64,000 nt of DNA from Colius striatus (lineage: Eukaryota > Chordata > Aves > Coliiformes > Coliidae): assembly GCF_028858725.1 (NCBI RefSeq), contig NC_084790.1, positions 4,718,001-4,782,000 on the forward strand, read 5' to 3'. The position numbers were made by a program, and so were the translations under genes. The notes beneath the pieces were generated by a model, which was given only the letters and a program-made list of their open reading frames with translations, did not search any database and had not been told where the DNA came from. Below are positions 12,201 through 26,700 of this stretch, one piece after another (position 1 is the stretch's first letter; every line of letters starts with the position of its first letter).

Positions 12201-14760
12201 AGGGTCTCTTTTTGGAGAGAAGTTTGACAGGAGACACATGCACTGGGCACACTGTTCTTCCCCAGCACAGAGATGGGACACTTCAGGCACCTCTTGGCTC
12301 TCAGGAAGATTTTCCTTTCCAGCATGCAGAGAAGTTGGAAGACTCACATCTTCAGCACATGCATGGCCAAGATGCAGCAGGGCCAGCTGTGTAAGCACTC
12401 CAGCTCCACCTCCGCAGGTACAGATGTTTTTCCCCTCTGACATGCACCCAGTGCTGTGCATTTGAGTCAAAGGCAGCTGCATTGATTTGCAGGTTCCACT
12501 GTGAGCTGTGGGTCTAGAGCTGAGGGGAAGGACCAACGCTAGTGGAGGACGCTGGGGGCTGTAGGCCAGAGGAGCTCCCCTCTCTCACCACGGGTCAGGA
12601 TATGCTGGTTCAGCACGTCCTGGGGCAGCTCTCCCTTCCCAATAACCACTGCCCCAACAGTCCAACAGTGAGTAGTGTCCAATGAGGTATTTCTACAGAT
12701 TTTGAAGCTTAATTATTAATGTGGAAGCCAAATCCTTTTCAAAAAGAACACACTTTCTCTCCAAGACCAACACTGAGGCCAGAGGTGATGCTGAGAAAAG
12801 AGAGGGCTGGATTTGTTAGCACCCTTCACTGCAGAGGCAGACAGTCAGGATTCTTCCAATTTGCTTTAGGAACTAAGACACGTTTATGTCCAATTCAAGG
12901 TCAGAAATCACTCTGCAGGGCAAGCCCAAAGTCCCAGCAGCTGCTGCCTCCTCACAGGGCACTGACCTCAGTCACACACGTCACATTCTCAACCAGGCTG
13001 TTGCAGGATGGAGCGTTTCCTTCTCCTGGGTTTGAGAGCACAGGAACATTTGCTTGTTTAAATACAGGAGAAAAGATGTTTCTCCAGACTTCTCAGCATC
13101 ACTTTGTGCAAACTTGAAACTCCATCATGAAATGCAGACTCTTTGCAGTTGCTGCGGTGGATGAAACAGCAGACTAGGATTTGAAGGGGGGTGAGAGGGG
13201 CTATTTCAGCCAGTGCCAAGGCCAGAATGACAGCAAGAGCTACCATCTTTCTTGGCTTTACTGTTTCTGAACTGCTGTGGTTCCACAGACACCCCAGGGA
13301 GAGGAGGAAGCAGCAGGCAAGCTCACAGAGATGAGATGCTGCTCCTGCAGAACCCTCTGCCTCTTGCTCCGAGTCACCCCAGAGATGCCTCTTAAATGCC
13401 CCAGCAACTCCTGCTCAAGATCCTTCACAGCTTGACAGAAAGCCACTTCCTTCACAGCTTCTGGAGACAGCCAGAGAAAGGCTACAAGTGCACATCCCAC
13501 AGCTCTGCACAGCTGAGATCTCTCCAGCCCAGGTCCTGCTGCCACAGCTACAGCAACAGCTTGGCCACCTTCCTTCCTTCCACCCATCACAGGGGCTCAG
13601 CCAAACCTCTCCGTGTTTGCCAGAGAAACAATGCCTCCTCAGAGGAGCAGTCCTTCCTCTCCAGTGCAGCAAGAACCATTTTCTTTGCCAGAAGGCTCCA
13701 CAATATCCTAATGGCTCACGAGCTCTTCTCTTTCCTTGGGCCTAGTTTAAAGGAATACAGGTCCACCCTGCAAATTCAGTGGCAAAGCTCAGCTGCCCCT
13801 TCGGCCTTCTTCTCCCAGATCCTACAGAGCAGGGGAGTTGTGCAGCTGACCCAAGAGCTTCCTGCTCCCCAAGGGTTATTCCATAGAGCTGCACATCATT
13901 GTGGCTCAGTTTGCCTCCAGGAAGCTCTCTGGCTGCATCCCCTCTGGGTGAGGCCCAAAGAACAGTCTTGCCACAGCGCCTGGAACAGACGATGTTCTTA
14001 AGAGAGTCCCCTTCTCTCCCTTTCCCCACCTTGAAGTTTCCAAGGGAGGATGTCAAAATTCAGCTGATCATTAAGACAGTATTTCTCATGCTGAAAATAA
14101 ACAATAATTAAAGAAAAAAGAAGAAGAAGACATCAAAAATAAAACTTTCAAGAACTTGTAAGTAGTGCCATGACATTCTTTGTCCTGCAAGGAATCTGTG
14201 AGCTCGGCTCAGCTGCCTCCCAGATCCCTTCTGCCCCAGCCAGGAGCTGAGGCTCTCCTTCCCCTTCTGCTGTGCTTCTTGGGAACCTTGAACTCTCTTC
14301 CTCTGGACAAAAGAGCTTGAGAGCAGAAGCAGCAGGGCAGAAGCAGGCTGAGCCGGCACGTGCCTCCTTCCCACTGCAGCCTGACTTGGGCTACAGGATG
14401 GCAACAATCCAATTCCTAGTGGGGAAGAGAGAGGGGAAAGGGATCAAACAAGCCCACTATGATGTGGCAGGATCTGCCCCGGACTGCAGCTGGGTTGGCA
14501 CAGGAGCACAGAACAGGCTCGTGTGGGCACAGAAACACACAGGGAAGCGGCAGAAGCCTTGCTCCCCTCCCCAAGGAAAGCTGGGCAACACTAAGAGCCC
14601 ATGGAAGGAGCAGCCATGACCTTCCTTGGGAGTGTTTTGGGTTTTCTTTGCAACCAGAGGGAACAGAGTGATTTTTTTATCCCATGGGATGGAGCAGGGA
14701 GCAGGAGCAGAGCACACACATACCATCAGTGAGAGCAACAAGCCGGGTGAGGCAGCCTCG
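9230..14760 (-). other. SOCS7: SOCS7 3'UTR (inferred)
   Basis: The stretch between the SOCS7 stop codon and the AATAAA at 9249-9254 contains no recognisable CR1 copy, whereas the introns are full of them. It becomes AT-rich near its end (about 9600-9830). Absence of repeats, AT-rich end and the terminal signal support one long 3'UTR. The extent is inferred and not proven; a shorter isoform could end earlier. Confidence 0.55.
9249..9254 (-). terminator. SOCS7: Candidate SOCS7 poly(A) signal
   Basis: AATAAA on the minus strand. It is followed in the transcribed direction by a CR1 fragment and intergenic sequence. It would end a 3'UTR of about 5.5 kb, which suits the long SOCS7 3'UTR known in mammals. 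Confidence 0.6.
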
Positions 14761-17700
14761 CTACGTGGAGGACTCGGTCTCCTGCTTCTGTTTGGAGATG
14801 AGCTGAGCTTCCTTCAGCGACAGATACACCTCCTCCTGCGGGTCGTAGTAGTAGAACTTGCGGATGTAGGAGATCAGGGGCCTGAGGAAGGGACGGGAAG
14901 AAGCTTTAACCCTCTGCCACAACCATGCCAACCTCTATAAAAGATAAGCAGAACCTCTCAGCCCACCCAGCACTCCTCCAGCAGGAAGAGGAGCCAGTTC
15001 CCTGAGGCCGCAGCACCGGCAGGTAACACCGGTCACCACTCCCACATCCTTACACACCACAGGACACACCATCCCAAGGCTGGAGAACTCAGCTGCTCCC
15101 TCCCAGAGCCCTTGCTGCAGATAAAAAAGCCTTCCTACTGCTTGCTGCAGTGAGGGTCAGGGAGAAACCCAGAGACTCACATCCCCTGATGGTCCTCAAG
15201 ACTCACTTGGGCAGCGGGAGCTCGGGGATGTGATCTATTCGCACCAGCTGCCGGATCCGAAAGCGACAAAGGTGCTGAAGGGATTTGACATTGCTGAACC
15301 TGGAGACTGGATACAGGAGCTGGACAGGCGTTGGAGGGAGACCTTTTGGGAGGGGGAAAAAAGAAAAGCAGTATTGGAGACAAGTGTCACGTTAGAAAAG
15401 AACTGGCACCGATTCAGAAAGGAGAAGCTGGCTCTTGGGAAGTGGAGCTCTTGGCAGGGCTAGGATTGATAAGAGATCTCCCCCAGGAGCACACTGCCTG
15501 GGACCTGGGAACCAAACCTTCCAGGGGTAATACCTCTTCAGATGCAAAATGCCTCCAGCCCTCCTCACAAGACAACAACCGCTCTGGTGTTGTGGGGTGA
15601 CTGTGGAAAAGCAGATCCTGGGACAACGCAAGCTCCTCACCGCCCTCCTCCTCTCCCCGGAGTAGCAGATGAAGCAACACTTTATACCAAGAAGTAACAG
15701 GGTTTTGAAAGGATGCAGAAGACAGCCAAAGGAGAAGGCAGGCAGCATGACCAGCACGTAGGCTTTGCTCTGCACAACCCTTTGGGTAGCTCTAGCGAGG
15801 CGTTAAAGAGCCGAGAGATTTGGGCAGCTCAAGCTATGCCAGAGTTGCTCATTCTTGGGGTCACGAGGCTGGGCACAAAGGCAGTGGCAGCTTCGCTCAA
15901 GCCAGCTCCCCACGCAGGGAGCAACCTCACAGGGCTGAAAGCGAGCTGTATTCAGTCCCCCCCCCACCTCCCACCCCACAACCTTCTCCTCCCCTCAAGT
16001 TAAGCGCAACAATCAAGCCCACAGAACTGAGAGATCATCAGGAGCACCGAGGAGGATCTTTGGGAGCTGGGTTCTTTCACATCACAAGGTTTTATCTGTC
16101 TTTACAGAAGGATTCAAAGCTAGTTACACTCTAACCCCCTCCTGCTGGCTGTCTCTGAGGGCAATGGAGTGAAAGGAGGAAAGGGAAAGCTCTTCACACT
16201 AAGATGGGCTCCAAACTGCTCCAGGCAGCTCAGGAAGCTGTGAGCCAGCTTTTGAGAAAGCGAGAAAAACAGCAATCAATTGAAGGCTGGATTCTCCCCC
16301 CTCCCTCCCTGCCCACCCCGCCTCGTTCTCCTCCCAAAAAGGAATTAGCCTTTGGCAGCACACCCACACTAGACACACGCCCCACTGCCAGGAGCCAGAG
16401 CTGCAAACAGCCCCCTCCCCTGAGCAGCAGCGAACGTTCCAGCAGGAGGATGGCACTAATGAGACTGCAGATCCTAAATGTTCTCCTGCTAACAACCAGC
16501 CATCGCTGAGACACGTTGGTTTTCAGAGGAATGAGGTGAGGTGGCTCCAAGCAGTGCCGGGGGGGCAACACTGCACACAGAGCACTTCAGGGCCCGGGGG
16601 GGACTGGCTGGTGGCTCACAGGCAGCAAAGGGTCTCCTCAGCAGTTACACAGCACTGTTTGGGGGCACGTTTTCTTTTCTTCTGAGGATATTTTTTCCAC
16701 AGCAAGTCCATTTTAAGGTGTTTACCCATCATCCCAAACCCTCAAAAGCCCTGTTGTCGAGGGGAATGGATCTCAGGATCAGGAAGGTAAAAGAACCTTT
16801 AAGTTGACATGATTATTTTGAAGGTAGGGTACACTGCAAAACCAGCTTTACATCCCTCTCCTCCCCAAAGCACAGTCACATTATAAATCAGCTTTCCAGT
16901 TATTGGCAGTGTCTACAGCAGAAGGCAGCACTGAACAGATCTGGGCTGCAGCTCCAGCTAGGAACCCTGAGGAGGCAACATCCCATCCCTCCTCCCTCTC
17001 CAGCTCTTCTGGACCAGAAACTCCTCCACGGCACTGCAGCATGATGAGAGGCCACTGTCACCATCAGGGCCTGTAGGCATGATGGCAATGAGGACAGGGA
17101 GCAAATTTGCTGTCATCCCACCTGCAGATTCAGCGCAGCAACCCTCACATTGCTCGGTCCTGCCCCTCTCTGCTTCACCCCTCCCACCACAGCAGCCTTC
17201 CTGCTCCTGCTCTGCTTTGTTCAAAGCACCATCACTCACCCACCCTCCAAATCCCACCCCTTATTGCCATCCTCTCACAAGCAAGGGGTATATTTGCCTG
17301 TTGGGCAGCTCTGTCCTTGCTTTCACACTGGATTCTTTGGCTTCTGGTACCCCAGGACAGATGAGCAAAACTAAAACAGATACAGAAGATCCCAGTGCAG
17401 TTGCATGCCTGGATGTAGCAGCAGGGAAACATGAGTTTGATGGATGAGGAAACAAGCTCTCTGCAATCAAACATGCTTCAACAAAGCTGCACTAACACTC
17501 CCTCCCTGCCTGCAAGCACCTGCCTGTCAATGGACTCTGGCATCACAGTTCCCCCCTGGGACTCTGGATCTACAGTATCTACCACTTGAGGCTCACTTTG
17601 AGCTTACACTTGGAAACGCTCCCACACGCTCAGCTTAGTGCCTTTCCTCTGAACAGCCCCAGGTGGGTCTCAGATAAGGCAGAAGAGAGAAACCACAAAG

Positions 17701-20700
17701 CATGGAGTGGTTCCTAAGAACACTGAGCAGCACTGAGACTGAAGGAGGGAAGAAAGTGGAGTTCTAGCAGCCAAACAATTGCTTGTTGAAGGAGTAAGTT
17801 GCCAGTACCCAGCTCTATTTGTCATAGTGTGAGATGGCATCGTGATTCCATACTCCTGGAAACAAAAGCTTAAGAGGTTTCCTTGTCACAACAAGTAAGT
17901 GGTACAGTTCATAAGTGAGAGATCTGCTCCTCAGGATCATCCTGAGAAGTCAGGAGGCAAGGATGCAGTTCAGGGCCCTCAGCACAGCCAAGTTAAACTG
18001 GGTCTGTAGCAGCAAATCTTGACAGGACAAGAGGAAATGGCCTCAGGTTGCCCCAGGGGAGGTTTGGATTGGAGCTGAGGCAGAACTGTTTCCCTGAGAG
18101 GGGTGTCAGCCCCTGTGCCAGGTTGCCCAGGGAGGTGAGGGAGTGCCCAGCCCTGGAGGGATCCCAAAGCCCTGGAGCTGAGGTGCTGAGGGCCGTGGGT
18201 TAGTGGTGGGCTGGGCAGGGTGAGGGCAGGGCTGGGACTCCAGGAGCTTTGAGGGCTTTTCCAACTCAAACTATTCTATGGCTCTATGAAATCACAGAGC
18301 AAAACATCCCCCAGACTGAGCAGGAGACTCACCTGGAACCCTGGATCGGAGGAAGTAGAGAAACTTCCCATTTTTGGAGTGCATGATCGCTCTCTTTATG
18401 AACTCCACCACAGACTGGCAGCGGTCTTCAAACTTGGGATGGCACCACAGGCTGAAGGTCCCTTCCAAGAGAACAGAAAAGGTTCCACATTACAGGAGCA
18501 CTGGTGGCAAGGGACATTTAGTCTGATGTCAAAGCCCAGGTGAACGCCCCAGGCTGACCTCTCCTGGCAGAGCTGGGATGAGGCAGGGCACTAAAAGCAA
18601 CCACCAGTGGCACTGGCTTGCAGTGGTGCTGTTCCACTGGAAGCAGTGCACACCAGGAGCTGAGGACATGCAGAAAGACACAACAACATGCCCACTGTAA
18701 CCCAAGCACCGTCACAACTCATGCTGGCCTGAGTTTGTGAACAGCCTGCTGGATCTTAAACTGTCAAAACATACTTGAAGGAATCATTAACAGATGCCCC
18801 TGCTCCTCTGCAGCAGCCAGCACTCCCAAAAAAAGCCTGCACATAGAGGGGTGTAAAGACAGTGATCCAGGTGCTGGAGTCACCAGCCCTATGCTGAGGA
18901 GGATCCCTCACCTCAAAGCAGGCATGGGAGTAGTTTCATGCTCTTGCCAGCCCTTTCAAATCCCTTCATTCAAATTGCTGTCAAGCTAGAAGCAGGGTCA
19001 AGATACAGGACACAGCCCTCCCTACACTGCTCCCGACACAGTGAGCTCGAGTGGCAAACAGTGAAACTGGAGAGGGGCTGCACAGAGAACCTGACTCTGC
19101 AACCTGTCTGCAGAACTCAAACTAGGTTAAGGTGAAGCCTCAAGTCAGACCAGTCTCACCACCTCTGTGCTGCGACCACATGCCTTTTTTTCCTTGCACC
19201 AAATGCACCATTTATCCCCCTCCCCCTTACCTGCCAAAATGCTGTCCCAGTTCACCTCCATCCCTATCTGCAGATTTGCCAGTGCTGCAGCAAGAGCCCA
19301 CACAGAGATTCAGCAGGAGAGGGAAATCATAGAATCACAGAACTGTTAGGGTTGGTAAAGCCCTCTAAGCTCCTGGAGTCCCAGCTCTGCCCTCACTCAG
19401 ATCACCACTAACTCATGATCCCCTGGGCAGCCTGGCACAGGGGCTGACAACCCTCTCAGGCAAAGTTCTGCCTCAGCTCCAATCTGAAACCCCCCTGGGG
19501 CAACTTGAGCCCATTTCCCTATGTCCTGTCATGCATTACTGCAAGAAGAGACAGATTTCCACTAGTCACAACCTCCTGTCAGGGAGCTGCAGAGAGTGCT
19601 CCTGTCTCCCCCCAGGCTCCTCTTCTCCAGCCTCAACACCCCCATTCCCTCAGCCCCTCCCCAGCACCCTTGTGCTCCAGCCCCTTCCCCAGCTCTGTGC
19701 CCAGCTCCGGCCACGCTGCAGCCCCTCAGTGTCCCTGTGGCAGTGAGTGAGGGGCCCAGCACTGAACACAGCCCTGGAGCTGCAGCCTCCCCAGGGCCCA
19801 GCACAGGGGGACAATCCCTGCCCCGCTCCTACCCCAGTGCTGATCCCAGCCGGGATGCCCATGGCCTTCTTGCCCCCCTGGGCACACTGCTGGCTCATGT
19901 TCAGCTGCTGGCACCAACCCCCCCAGGCCCTTTCCCTCCAGCAGCTTCCCAGCCCCTCTGTCCCAGCCTGGAGCATTGCCTGGGGTTGGTGTGACCCAAG
20001 TGCAGGATCCAGCACTTGGCCTTGTTGAACCTCATGCATTGGGTCTGGCCAGATGGGAAAACAAGGGCTCTGGTTGAGACTGAGCCCATCAGGAGCCAGA
20101 CCAGGGCCCACATCCCAGCTGGAGATGTGAAACATTGCACTGATAGTGAGACCTGGAAAGGCAGCAGAGTGACTTTGAAAAGACCTTGTGAGAAGGGGCA
20201 TCCACATCAGAGGTACCCAGCAGGTTATTTCAAGCCAGGCTTCCCCAGCAGCATCACAGGCTCTGCAGCACCAACCTGTGACAGGAAAACCTAGAGGAAG
20301 CAGCTCTGTAGGGTGTCCAGCACCCACAGCTGTCTATAGTGTGGACAGCACCCATCAATACAGGGCCTGCAGACAGCCCACAACATTTAAATCACACTTC
20401 CTCTTCCCACAGCTACGTCTGGTGGAGTCTGCTCTCTGCCACGGGCCAGTCTGGGAGCAATGATCTGGGTTAGCACCTGCCAAACATCCAGGATGAGCAA
20501 GCACACAAGTATGTAATAATTCTTGGGGATCTCAGATCTGAACTTGCCCTCAGAAGCAGCAGCCAGCAGATGCCAAGGACTAAGCACAAACACCAGCCTC
20601 CCCACAAACAGCCAGCCTAAAAACAGACAAAGAAGTTCTGGTTTCTTCCTCTCACCTACCTGAAACCTGCAGGTCAAGCATTTATCTCTCTACCATTCCC

Positions 20701-23700
20701 CCAGCCTCACCATTTGCCATCTTCATGGGTTTATCAAAGTGCTCAGGTCTGCAGTTTTCCACCCTGCTGCAGCACACTCAGCACAAGGAAGCCAGGCCTG
20801 GGGGGGAGCAGATGGCTGCCAACACAGACCCCAGCACTGCACACAAAAATGAAACCCTCTGTGTAGTGCCATGTCTGGGAGTGCTACTCTGGGCAAGGTG
20901 GCAGCACCAGCCTCTCTCTGTGCAGTGCAAGGGACAGCTTAAGGAATGGGAAGGACACCTGACTAAGGAAGCTCTGAGAATGAACACATCCCAGCCTCAA
21001 AAGAAGAAACCAGAGCAGCAGCAAGTTTGCTCCAAAGTTCAAGCATGAAACAGTATCCACTGCATGGGTGGCCTCACATTTCCAGCTGCCAGAGCTTCTT
21101 GTCATTTCTATATGGACAGGGTGCTGAAAATCCTTCTTACACGGTGGTCAGGGAGAGGGGAACTGGCTCTTGACAGGCTGGAATTAGTGCTGGGGCATCT
21201 TTGCATCAGAGGGACTGCCAGGTCTGCTAGCAGAGGTGGATGGCAATAGCAGCACCCCCGGGGAAAGGGCAAAGAGGAGAACAAGGTGAGCTTTGCTCTG
21301 AATGGTGGCAAAGCACCATTTTGTGCAGCAGGTTGGCTGGGATGCTTCTGAACCCATGATTTGCAGGCACATCTAATGACAAGGCTCTGGAGGCAGATGG
21401 TATTAAAGTCTGGTCATGGTTACAGGGCAGCTTCCCCCCCAAGCACTAAGCCTCTTGGGCATTTTACTCAGGATGACGACAGCCACCTGCACAAGGCTTC
21501 TACACAGAAAGCCACATGTGAAGATGAGAAGACAAAGAGCGTGGGCGAGGTGAGAAGCAGGAAGAAAGGGTAGAAACAGCGTGAAGAGAGTTCTTGGAAC
21601 AAAACCCCACCATAGTGGAGCTACAGCTTCAGCCTGGGACCGACTGTGCAGCCCTGGGGCGGGGGAAGAAGACAGCATGGGGACAAGCTGTGACACCAAG
21701 AGATCACTTCTCACTTCCCAGGGAAGTGAGCTTCATTTTCAGAAGCACTGACAGCTGTGAATGATGGCTCTGCCAGTACATCACATCTCAGCATCACAAG
21801 ATCCCAAACATGTTGCCAACATCATCTCCCTCGTGTCCAAAGTATTCCAAAGAAAGGCCTGAGCACAGGCAACTCTTGTATGCCTCACTTTTTCAGTCAG
21901 GAGGAGCAGCACTGGACAAATGCAGAGTCCTGCAGCTGGGAAGGAATAACCCCCTGCACTAGGACAGGCTGGGGTTCGAACTGCTGGAGAGCAGCTCTGC
22001 AGAGAGAGACCTGGGAGTGCTGGTTGATAATAAGCTAAATATGAGCCAGCAATGTGCCCTCGTGTGCAAGAAGGCCAATGGCATCCTGGGGGGCATCAAG
22101 AAGAGTGTGGCCAGCAGGTCAAGGGAGGTTCTGCTCTCCCTCTGCTCTGCCCTGGTGAGGCCTCATCTGGAGTCCTGGGCTCCCCAGCTCAAGAGGGACA
22201 GGGAAGTGCTGGAGAGAGGCCAGTGCAGGGCCACCAAGATGATCAGGGGACTGGAACATCTTCCTGATGAGGAAAGGCTGTGGGAACTGGGGCTGTTTAG
22301 TCTGGAGAAGAGGAGACTGAGGGGGGATCTTATTAACAATTATAAATATCTAAAGGGTGGGTGTCAGGAGGTTGGGACATCCCTTTTTTCTATAGTAGCC
22401 AGCAACAGGACATTGGGATGAAGCTGGAACACAAAAAGTTCCACTTAAATATAAGAAAAAACTATGTTACTGTTCAGGTGAGGGAGTCCTGGCACAGGCT
22501 GCCCAGAGGGTTGTGGAGGCTCCTTCCTTGGAGGGCTTCAAGACCCACCTGGACATGTTCCTGTGCAACCTGACCTAGGTCAACCTGTTTCTGCAAGGGA
22601 GTTGGACTGGATGATCTCTAAAGGTCCCTTCCAACTCCACCGTTCTATGATTCTGTGGTTCACTGCTCAAGGCACAAGCAGCAAAGTCAAATGCAGCTCC
22701 TCAGGCCTCTCGCAGAACGGCGACACAAAAACAAGGACACTTTGGTGCTGCTCACCCTCTTCTGCCAGCTCTGTGCCCAGAGGGACCATGGGGTCAGACT
22801 GGTACCCAGCCAGAGGTCTCTGCTGCCAGCAGCATCCCCAGAAGCCCCATGGCTCTTACCTCGGTAGTGCTCCATCCTGGTGTGATGGGTGATGCCCTGG
22901 GACCGAAAGCTGAGGCTCAGGATGTAACGGGGGTCGGAACTGTCTCGGACCAGAAAGGACCCATCCGGCTTCCCCTTCAGCTTCATCTCTGCATCCTCCC
23001 AGTTCATCGGCCCCCAGTACCAACCACACTAGGGAAAAAGACAGCCAGAATATCAGCAGATGGTAGCAAGTAAAACTTTATCAGCAAAACAAAACACAAT
23101 ACAATTGTATCTTGTCATTAATTCCCTTTAAATGCCAAAACAGAAGTGCCTGGCTGTATCCACCCAGGAGGACAGATGGCTCCTGGATAAGAGCACACCA
23201 TCACATCCCTTACCACCCACAAGTGGCAAATGAATAACTGAGACTATGTCATCCCTTCCATGTACAAACAAACGCTTTTCTGGACTCAAAAACATCACTG
23301 GGACAAAGGCAGTAGGTTGGTTTTTTTCCTCCCTTGGTCCTATCCTCATCTTATGCTTCCAGCTCTGTAAAAAGATTGTTTTAGACCCCAAAACCAGAGC
23401 CTAGGTTCACGTTACCTTCTCCAGCTCTCGCAAGCTGGCTGCAAAGCTGCTGGAGTCTGGGCGGTAGAGAGGGCACTGCAGGTGTGTGGGGGGCTGCCCG
23501 GGCACTGCGTCCATCGCCCGCAGCGGCACGATCCGGGGGAAGGCGTCTGCAGAGAGAGAGACAGCCCCAGGCCATGGTCACCCACAGACAGCTCACCCCC
23601 AGGATCACAGAATCACACAGAATGGCAGGGGTTGCAAGGGATCTCTAAAGCTCATCTAGTCCAACCCCCCTGCCAAAGCAGGTCCGCCTAGATTGGGCCA

Positions 23701-26700
23701 CACGGGAACGTGTCCATGTGGGTTTGGAAACGTCCTGAGAAGGAGCCTCCACACCCTCCCTGGGCAGCCTGGGCCAGGGCTCCCTCACCTCAGCACCAAA
23801 GGAGTTTTTCCTTGTGCTTAAGTGGAACTGTTTGTGTTCCAGCTTATGTCCATTCCCCCTTGTCCTGTCACTGGAGACAACAGAAAAAAGTGTCACCCAA
23901 TCCTCCTGACATTCACCCTTTAGGTACTCAGGTTAATGAGATCCCTCCTCAGCTTTCTCTTCTCCAGACTAAACAGCCCCAGGTCCTGCAGCCTTTCCTC
24001 ATATGAAAGATGCTCCAGTCCCCTGATCATCTTGGTGTCCCTGCACTCGACTCTCTAGCAGTTCCCTGTCCCTCTTGAGCTGAGGAGCCCAGAACTGGAC
24101 ACAGGACTTCAGATGAGGCCTCACCAGGGAAGAGTAGAGGGGGAGCAGAACCTCCCTTGACCTGCTGCCCACACTCTTCTTGATGAGCTGTCCCATGCCA
24201 GGCTCACCCACTGTGAGGTCACCCCTAGGATAAACCAGCCTGTCCCCTTCACACAGCTCAAGAGGTCAGGGTAGGAAGGGCAGAGCTGCAGCCATACAGA
24301 GGAGGAAACTGGGCTGAGGGTGGAAGCACAACATCCTTCTGAAGGACACCATGGGAGTCACTACCTGTCTCTTTCAAAGCACCTGACTCGGTGCTTTCAC
24401 CTGCTATTTCCTTACGCCAGCTCAGAGGGAGGGCAGGGGAAGTGCCAGGTGGCACAGGCTGGAAGGAACGAACACATATCCTGAAAGAGGGGTAATTAAA
24501 GCCCTCTGGGGCCTAAAGAAAACCAAAAGCAAAAGGGTGAATGCACAGGCAGCATCCTTGTGTGCTGTTCAGCTGGACTGCACACTGGGCTGGCTGCCAG
24601 AGCTGGGGCTCCTGTGCTGAACCACCCCCTCCCATAACTCTGCTCTGACATTGCTGACACTCACTAACACATTATCAGCCCCAGCAAAAATCGAAGTGGG
24701 TTGTGCTGGAACCAGGGAAAATGGGAGATGCTGAACTGATAAAGCTGCTGCAATCACGAGCTTCAGCAAAGTTATTATGGGCAACGAGAGTCACGCTGCA
24801 GGGAAACCAGAGCCCTGGCACAACAGTGTCCCGGCACAGCAGGCTTAGACCACACATCCCTGAGCAGGCAACACAAGCAGCACCCTTGCTGTTAAAGACC
24901 AAAGTGCAGCCTTCAAATTGACCAAAAAACCCCCCAAAGTCCAGGTCCCTGAAGGGAAAGCCAGAGCCTTACAGCTAAAGCTAAGCTGACCTGGGGCATG
25001 GGGCGGAGGAGGCGGAGGCAGAGGGAACGACTGCAGGGAGGAGCCCATTGGACCCACTAGGACAGATGTAGGCAGCGTCCCACTGATATCATCTAGGAGA
25101 GAACAGAGGCAAGAGAGATTCAGAAAACAGGAAAGTGAGTGAGCTCTGTGCTGACAACACAGACCAAACAACCTGGTGCTGCCTGGAGAGGTGCAATGGG
25201 AGCCTGCCCACAGCACCTCACTGTCCTCCTCTGGCTTCCGAGCTGCTGCTTCACACAGGCTCAGAGCCTCAGCTGTTCTCTAGCCCAGCAAGCCTTTCAC
25301 ATGCTTCCTGTGGCACAGGATGAGCCTTTACAGATCTCACAGACCCTGCATGCAGGATGTAGTTTAAGGTGCTGCTCGCTGAGGTGATTTCACCCAGCCT
25401 GAGCTGCTCTTGCTCAGAGGAATCTCCTCCAGAGGAGGATGTGGAGCAGCCAAGCCAAACTCCTGGTGTAGCAGCCCCTTGGGAAGCCTCCACTTCCACT
25501 GACTAGAGCACAGAAAGGACTCAGCCTCACTGGGCCATGGGTAGAAAGAAGGGAAAGTTTACAAAAGCAGCAGAAATGCTTTGAAACAGGAATGTTACCT
25601 CCCTCCTCACACTGCTCTACCACCACCCTCACCTCCTGGCTGATCCAAGAGAAACAATGAAGCTTTCCAACGGGAAAAAGAAAAGCCCTCTGCCAGGGAA
25701 GAGTGAGCAGGCACGTTATGAGGTCAGATGAGGAGTCAGTGAGCCTGCTGCAGGGACCCTCCTGACGCTCTGCTGCCATCCCTGCAAGGACACACTCCCA
25801 GAGGGACACACAGCAAAGGATGCTCCCAGGACTAACCTAGCAGGCTGAGGCTTCTTCGTGGTGGAGGTGGTGGAGTCGGAGGGTGAGGGGAGGTCAGTCC
25901 TTGCTGAGAGATGTCCACGTCCACTAGTGACACCGTTTCACCTGAAGGGTGGTGGAGTAAGACCATTAGTATCATACCTGCTGCTGGGGGGGTGAGGGGA
26001 GAGGGGAAGGGGCAGTAACCCTGCCTGAGCCCAGCAGCAGGAGGAGGTGAGGAGGAAGGCACTGAGAAGCCTCTTCACACACCAAGCAGAGCCCATCCAT
26101 GATGCACAGTGTCAGCACTTTGTATAATGCCTGGGAAATGGTTTTGCAAGCCTGCGTGGCACCACCTGGCACAGTACTCTGAGGTAACAGTCCTACTAAT
26201 GCCAGTCCAAGTTTGCCTACAAATGCCTTGGATGACCAAACTGAAATACCTCTTACCCCACAAGGGTACCAGCTTTTAAAATCAATAAGAGGGAGCTGGA
26301 CAGGCTTTTACATTAAATAACTGGAGTTCAGTGAAGCTGAAAGTCTCTGGATCCAGGATACTGCTTGGAAAAATACTCACACAATCTAAGATGTCTGACT
26401 TGAAGCCAGAAAAGCTTAAAATTAGTCTAAAAAAAAAAATCACAGGAGAGAAATGAAGCCATCAATTCAGGATCAAAGCATCAGCCTTAGCACTAGACCG
26501 ATACAGAGTCAAAAGGAGACACACTTAAATCCCAAAAAGAGACCCTAAGAAGTGTTACCACAGCCAAGGCTCTCTCCTCTCCCCAAAAAAATCAGTCCAA
26601 TCAGGCTCTGATGAACCATGTTCTCAAGGACAACAAAATCTGTTTGCCTTAGATTTCAGTTCCTGTGGGCTGGGAACTTCTCTTCTGCTCCAGATACCGT

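Noticed and set aside
22017-22421. A 134-codon frame that looks like a real protein
   Set aside because: It is the C-terminal part of CR1 ORF2 in a truncated LINE, not a host gene.
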